A stretch of 64,000 nt of DNA from Paramacrobiotus metropolitanus. Taxonomy: Eukaryota; Tardigrada; Eutardigrada; Parachela; Macrobiotidae. The notes beneath the pieces were generated by a model that was not told where the DNA came from, ran no database searches, and was given only the letters and a program-made list of their open reading frames with translations. The stretch lies in NCBI RefSeq assembly GCF_019649055.1, contig NW_026570241.1:558001-622000 (forward strand). Direction: 5' to 3'. A program made the position numbers and the translations under genes. Below, piece by piece: positions 59,596-64,000 of this stretch (positions are counted from its first letter, which is position 1; the number at the start of each line of letters is the position of its first letter).

Positions 59596-61986
59596 TCAGG
59601 GCTCGCAGTGGTCGTTCTTATCCGCACCTCCGTCGCGGCATTTTTTACAGTTTGAAATCGGTTCCACATTACGGCCATCTTTGCACTTAAATAGCATATT
59701 TGACAAATATTCACCCTCTCCGACACTATAGCCTGTAAAGCATTAATAAAGTGGTGAAACGCTGAAACATTATGCACGCTTTAGTTTATAGTATGCGCGG
59801 AAACGTTTATGTTAGTGCAGATCAACTATCTGTAGTAACGCTGCACGCGCGTATACGGTATATGTAAGGGTTTCTACCTAAAAAACGTAAAAGCTGCCCG
59901 CAGTATTGGAGATTTGTCTTGCATTGTGACGTTGGCCCCGCTGTGACGTCTGCGAAAGCTGGGCGGACTTCTGGTGGGCCGCTGCCGGTGTATGTGATGT
60001 TGTCGCCGCACGTCATCGTGATGTTGCAATCGTTATCAGCGCCGCACGATGCAAAGGATTTTAGCCCGCCTGGAACACCCACCGGCTGTGTCCAGCACCA
60101 AGGGTCTCCGATTTTCATCGCTTCCCAGTAAGCGTACGCCCAGCACCAGCCATGAAAACAGCCGCATTTCAGATGGTCCGAGCATGCCATGTTGGTCCTC
60201 ACTGAAATACAAAGTATCAGTGAAATTTACCTTTTTCTGCAACCGTTTTCTACATGATTGGGAATTTAGGGCTGAATAACATCATTCAGAAATTAGTCAT
60301 TTATTTTCGCTAAACATACATGTTCTCTGTTCGGCAAAAAAGGCAGCAAGGTTCTGACTCGATATGCTCGTGTTGAGAGCGGAAGGCGCTGTGGTTACGG
60401 TTGTGGACGCACCCACAGGGCTTTGCGTTATTTTTTCAAAGTTATCATCGAGACATCCATAGGCTTTCTGCAGTCTCACGACATCCAACGGACTCATCCA
60501 TTTGCGCTGACCCATTCTCACTGAGGTGCGGATCTTGGGAATTATGGCTGGCTTATCGCGTTTGATGGCGAAGTCCCAGGCTGCATAGTGCAGGATGGAT
60601 TCGTAGTCGTACGGAATGCCATGTGTGGGCATACTACGCAAGATGCGGTAGTTCGTGTCGTACATTTCTGGTTGTATGTTCTCAGGATACACCTGCACAA
60701 ACTCATCCCGATCTGGCCGGTTTTGCTCGTGGTAGAATCCGAGGGCATGTAAGAGTTCGTGTATAATAATGCCTTCTTTCATGCAGTTCCTGCTGAGTCG
60801 GACTTCGGTAACGCGGCGAGGAGTCCGTCCCACGTGAGACAGGCAACTAGAATTGTAGAAATGGATATCGATATAAGGTGTGCGAACGCAATACTTGGTT
60901 CTGCTATCCGTATTCTAAGTAAGCAATCAATATGTAGCATCATAATAGTACTAAACTAACAGTAATATTAAGGTCAGTTTAATAATATTTCTGGTAGTAT
61001 GTATTGTACATACACTGATGATACACAAACAACGTTTCGTTTCATATTTGCCCAAAATTCGTGATAAACTGTTGGCAGTGTAATAGTTACAAGCATCCCT
61101 GCTGTAATACTAGTATATGTAGTTCAACCTGCTGCCAAAACATACAACGGTGTACGGTATACTGTAGTTACTAGTTACCCTCGTCCATATGGCACGATTG
61201 AAATGTGCTCCTCTTCATTTGCACATACTTTGAATTGTACACAATTATCTACTCGGCGCTCTATGGTTCGCAAGGCATTCAGAATTTTTCGACGATCCGC
61301 GTCACCTAGAAATAAAGTGATAAACTGAGTTACTGAAGTACAATGACCTGAATGTATTCAATAAAATTAAATTAACTTTGCACACATAACCGTTGGCACT
61401 GGCACAATATCAACCGCGTTTGACGATATCGTACAAACAGAAGCCGCATTTTTTACGCCGAATCTTAAATTGCATATGTGATAGTGATGGTACGATGAAG
61501 TTAATCTGCAATTTGCCTGTATCTTTCGTGCAGATTTACCAAAAGCTGGGTGTATGAAGTAAGGAACACCTTTCCCGCTATCAGGCCAATAATTGAACGA
61601 GACCCGGTGGTCTGTCTCATCCACGTCTGCGGATGCAAGCAGGGCATACCCCCCATCGTCCCAAATGATGTCATCTCCAGTTTCCGGTTCTGTTGATTCA
61701 TTAACCGATAGATCTATTCTGCTCTGCCAGTCTGCAAATAAAATTCACACAACATTAAGGAGATTACGCATCTAATCGGATACAGAAGCAGTATTTTCTT
61801 ATAAAACATTGGAGTTCTCAAACTTCTGCAATTTTTTCTTTAGGTAAATATTAGTGATATATCAAGTTTACAACTATGACATTATCACACACCTGTCGGT
61901 AAATCCGCGCAGTAACTCTGTATAAAATAAGTGTACAAGCATAAGGCGCGTAAACTAAGGATTAACGGAGCACTGTGTGCGAACAT
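59596..61986 (-). CDS. Secreted astacin with Cys-rich C-terminal module (astacin-3, right copy, intact)
   Basis: Six exons: 61986-61893, 61731-61540, 61305-61179, 60846-60413, 60201-59878, 59732-59596; 1,308 bp, 435 residues. Signal peptide MFAHSAPLILSLRALCLYTY; propeptide and catalytic start (YWPDSGKGVPYFIHPAFG); zinc site HELLHALGFYHE at about 167-178; SILHY at the Met-turn. The catalytic exon has a phase-1 donor (GTGCGT) leading into a Cys/Trp-rich module (HLKCGCFHGWCWAYAYW, PWCWTQPVGVPGG, CGADNDCNITMTC) and a final exon (FKCKDGRNVEP, CKKCRDGGADKNDHCEP). If that donor is skipped the frame ends at 60,297 with a 320-residue protein. Extracellular protease; the module may bind substrate. Divergent with astacin-1. 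Confidence 0.8.
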
Positions 61987-62877
61987 TTTTTTAAAAAAAG
62001 GTTATTAAGCACTCGTACTTTCACGCTCCTTATTACACGCCAAACCTGAATGGTTTGCAAAGAACTGCCCTACCAGGTTTATTTCACTTTTAGTCTGTAT
62101 GTTGGCAAGTCTTCAGACACGATTAGCAGAACTGATTGCAAGTCTTTAATCGTCTATGGTCTTATCGGTAACATCTTGATACAAGTGTGAGTTAACTGTG
62201 AGAAGTATGTAAGTACCGGTGCTTACTCGACTACTACGTACTTTCTGTTGCGTTCTGGATTCGCGCTGTTGGTCGCAGGCAGCACTGTGAAAAATTTACT
62301 GGTTACACGAGGAAGATCTGTTGAATGAAGTTTTCTTTTGGTACTGCATTAGCCTGTACGCATTGCATTCTACCTAGTGTCGCTACGTTTTCCACTATGC
62401 CTTTGCCGATTTGCGTTACTCCGACTGCAGTGACGCCGACTAACTGCACTATGTTGGTACTGTGATTTATCCGACTTTGTTGTTGCTTATCTGTTCCTAC
62501 AACCTTGTGAAGCAGGGAGAAGCTGTCAAAATTACGAGTACATGGACGCAGTTAGAGAGAGCACGCAGATTTATCAGAATACTTTAGACTTCAGATGACA
62601 CCTGCGTGATACAACCAATATACCGTAGCGGTTGGGATCAGATAGTGGTTGTTTTCTGGACTCACTCAATACTGCCAGGACACACAGTCATAGTGCAGTT
62701 GTTTGTCGTCTGACCGGTTTAACCAAAATCAAATAATTACTCTACTACTCGTGTCCAGCAGCTGTACTTATATTGACCTAAGCTCCCAGCATCTTATTGT
62801 CCGTTCAACCATATTTATGTTAATTGGGTAACTTCAGCAGCAGTATTTTTGTTGCGAGTGAAACTGCGACCACCGCA
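61987..62877. promoter_or_regulatory. Shared 5' region of astacin-3 and astacin-1 (right)
   Basis: Mirror of 5,304-6,190, same spacing. Conservation between arms with scattered substitutions; no core promoter motif identified. Confidence 0.4.
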
Positions 62878-64000
62878 ATGTTCAGCACGAATGTTCTACG
62901 ACTGGTGTTCAGTGCTCTGCTTATTGCGCATTGCCTGTTACATTTGAAACAGATTAACTGCGCAGAATTACCATCAGGTTGGCAGCACTCTTCGAATGGC
63001 ATTACCCAACAATTTCGAATATGACATGTTCTCGGCGCAGAATGGCGACATCGAATTCACCCATCGGTCAGCGAATCGGAAGAAGCACTGACCAGAGCCG
63101 ATATTATCTGGGAAGATGCAGCCACACCGGGATACCCGATGTTGGCCGCAGAGGAACCGGGAAGCGGTCACATTGTGTCGGGTAGCAATTACTGGCCTAA
63201 CAGCGGACAGTGCATTCCATATCGTCTACACCCGGCATTCGGTACAGTAACTGTTTTTGACCAATATTTAATGCAGCAGTGTACCAATATTCAATTTACT
63301 TAGTGTAGTGCATTCTTATTTCCCACTTTTTCGCTTATATAAATCATGGAATTATTATTTTAGTGAAACTATTAGCAGTTGTTTCGTGAAATTATGTGGT
63401 TCAATTAGGTAAATATTTACAGACGAAGAAACCAAGCAGCGTATCCGTAACGCCATGAACACCATCGAGCGACGCACAGATCACTGCTTGTCTTTCAAGA
63501 TCCAAACGGAGGAAACCGAATACATATCTATCGTTCCCGCTGGGCGAGGGTCAGTAAAGCTTCATTTACGGCGACTCTTTATTGCAGCCGGTTGAAAACT
63601 ATAGATTGCATCAGGTCAGCAGTGCTCACAGAAATCATTGCACCTCGATAATTGATTGCATGTTCTTTAACAGTCGTGCTAAAAATAAAAAACTATAGTC
63701 AGTAAGAGACGTGATAATCTATTGTGTTTGATTGTAACTTGTAGGTGCATGTCGCACGTCGGTATAATACCTGGACGAACAACGGAAATCCGACTGGGAA
63801 GCGGCTGTATGAAAGACGGAATCATTCTGCACGAACTTCTGCATGCGCTCGGCTTCTACCACGAACAGAACCGACCTGACCGTGATGAGTTCGTCCAAGT
63901 ATTCACCGAAAACATTCAGCCCAACATGTACGAACTGAACTACGGTATCTTGCCACATATGCCCACCCACGGTCTCCAGTACGACTACGAATCCATTCTG
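62878..64000 (+). CDS. Astacin-1, right copy, cut by the window end
   Basis: Exons 62878-62977, 63041-63241, 63423-63549 and 63745 to the window end. Signal peptide MFSTNVLRLVFSALLIAHCL, catalytic start YWPNSGQCIPYRLHPAFG and zinc site HELLHALGFYHE are intact; the open frame reaches YDYESIL at 64,000. Intron 1 is 63 bp in both arms (donor GTTGGC here, GTGGGC on the left). Intron 3 is 195 bp against 132 bp on the left. Whether the GH16-like domain and the LysM TGA are shared cannot be seen. Confidence 0.8.

Larger units (their letters stand above)
49282..64000. repeat. Right arm of the large inverted repeat
   Basis: Mirror image of 4,243-20,065. It starts at TTAA (49,282-49,285) with no piggyBac sequence beside it. 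Relative to the left arm it lacks 984 bp (astacin-4), the MITE, and 5 bp in SMYD intron 2; it has 8 extra bp in the neuroglian signal exon and about 65 extra bp in astacin-1 intron 3. It runs to the end of the window, so the full arm is longer. Confidence 0.95.

Noticed and set aside
1-64000. tRNA or rRNA genes
   Set aside because: I saw no cloverleaf with A/B boxes and no rRNA core sequence on either strand, though a covariance search was not possible.

Overview
This window is animal nuclear DNA. Genes are split by short GT-AG introns, many of 60-160 bp. The families are metazoan: astacin proteases with signal peptides, a neuroglian/L1-type Ig-Ig-FN3 protein, MYND/SET (SMYD) proteins, BTB-BACK-MATH proteins, class A GPCRs and topoisomerase III alpha. 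The compact genes and astacin expansion suggest an ecdysozoan invertebrate. A tardigrade is my guess, not a demonstrated placement. All exon joins were read by eye; those I accept keep phase and give coding lengths divisible by three unless a lesion is stated.

Layout. The dominant structure is a very large inverted repeat. The left arm is about 4,243-20,065; the right arm is 49,282-64,000, cut by the window end. A unique spacer of about 29.2 kb lies between them. Each arm carries, in mirror order, astacin-1, astacin-3, SMYD, astacin-4 and a neuroglian-like gene. The inner boundary is a TTAA on both sides, and on the left a decayed piggyBac-like element (20,062-21,531) starts at that TTAA. An older broken astacin lies outside the visible left arm (0.36-1.1 kb).

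The arms have decayed differently. Left: nonsense codons in astacin-3 and a frameshift in SMYD exon 4. Right: a different SMYD frameshift (exon 6), a 984-bp deletion that removes the zinc site of astacin-4, and an 8-bp insertion in the signal-peptide exon of the neuroglian-like gene. No arm is fully intact, but astacin-3 (right), astacin-4 (left) and the neuroglian-like gene (left) each keep one open copy. SMYD is broken in both, though its lesions are single-base run-length changes that could be sequencing errors.

Spacer: a TPR gene whose 5' end abuts the piggyBac element (21.5-23.2 kb); two tandem BTB-BACK-MATH genes with matching 10-exon structures (23.6-29.2 kb); an unassigned broken ORF (30.2-30.6 kb); topoisomerase III alpha with GC-rich exons and very AT-rich introns (31.0-35.1 kb); and a GPCR cluster made by segmental duplication (36-48.8 kb) with three intact receptors, one pseudogene and several fragments.

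Most novel signals: astacin-1 joins an astacin protease to a GH16-like lectin/glucanase fold without its acidic catalytic residues and to a LysM domain cut by one TGA; all astacins here have Leu instead of Met in the Met-turn; and identical TA-CTTCAG-TA insertions at two unrelated coding sites look like DNA-transposon excision scars. The secreted astacins would act outside the cell, on matrix or possibly polysaccharide-associated targets; that role is inferred from domains.
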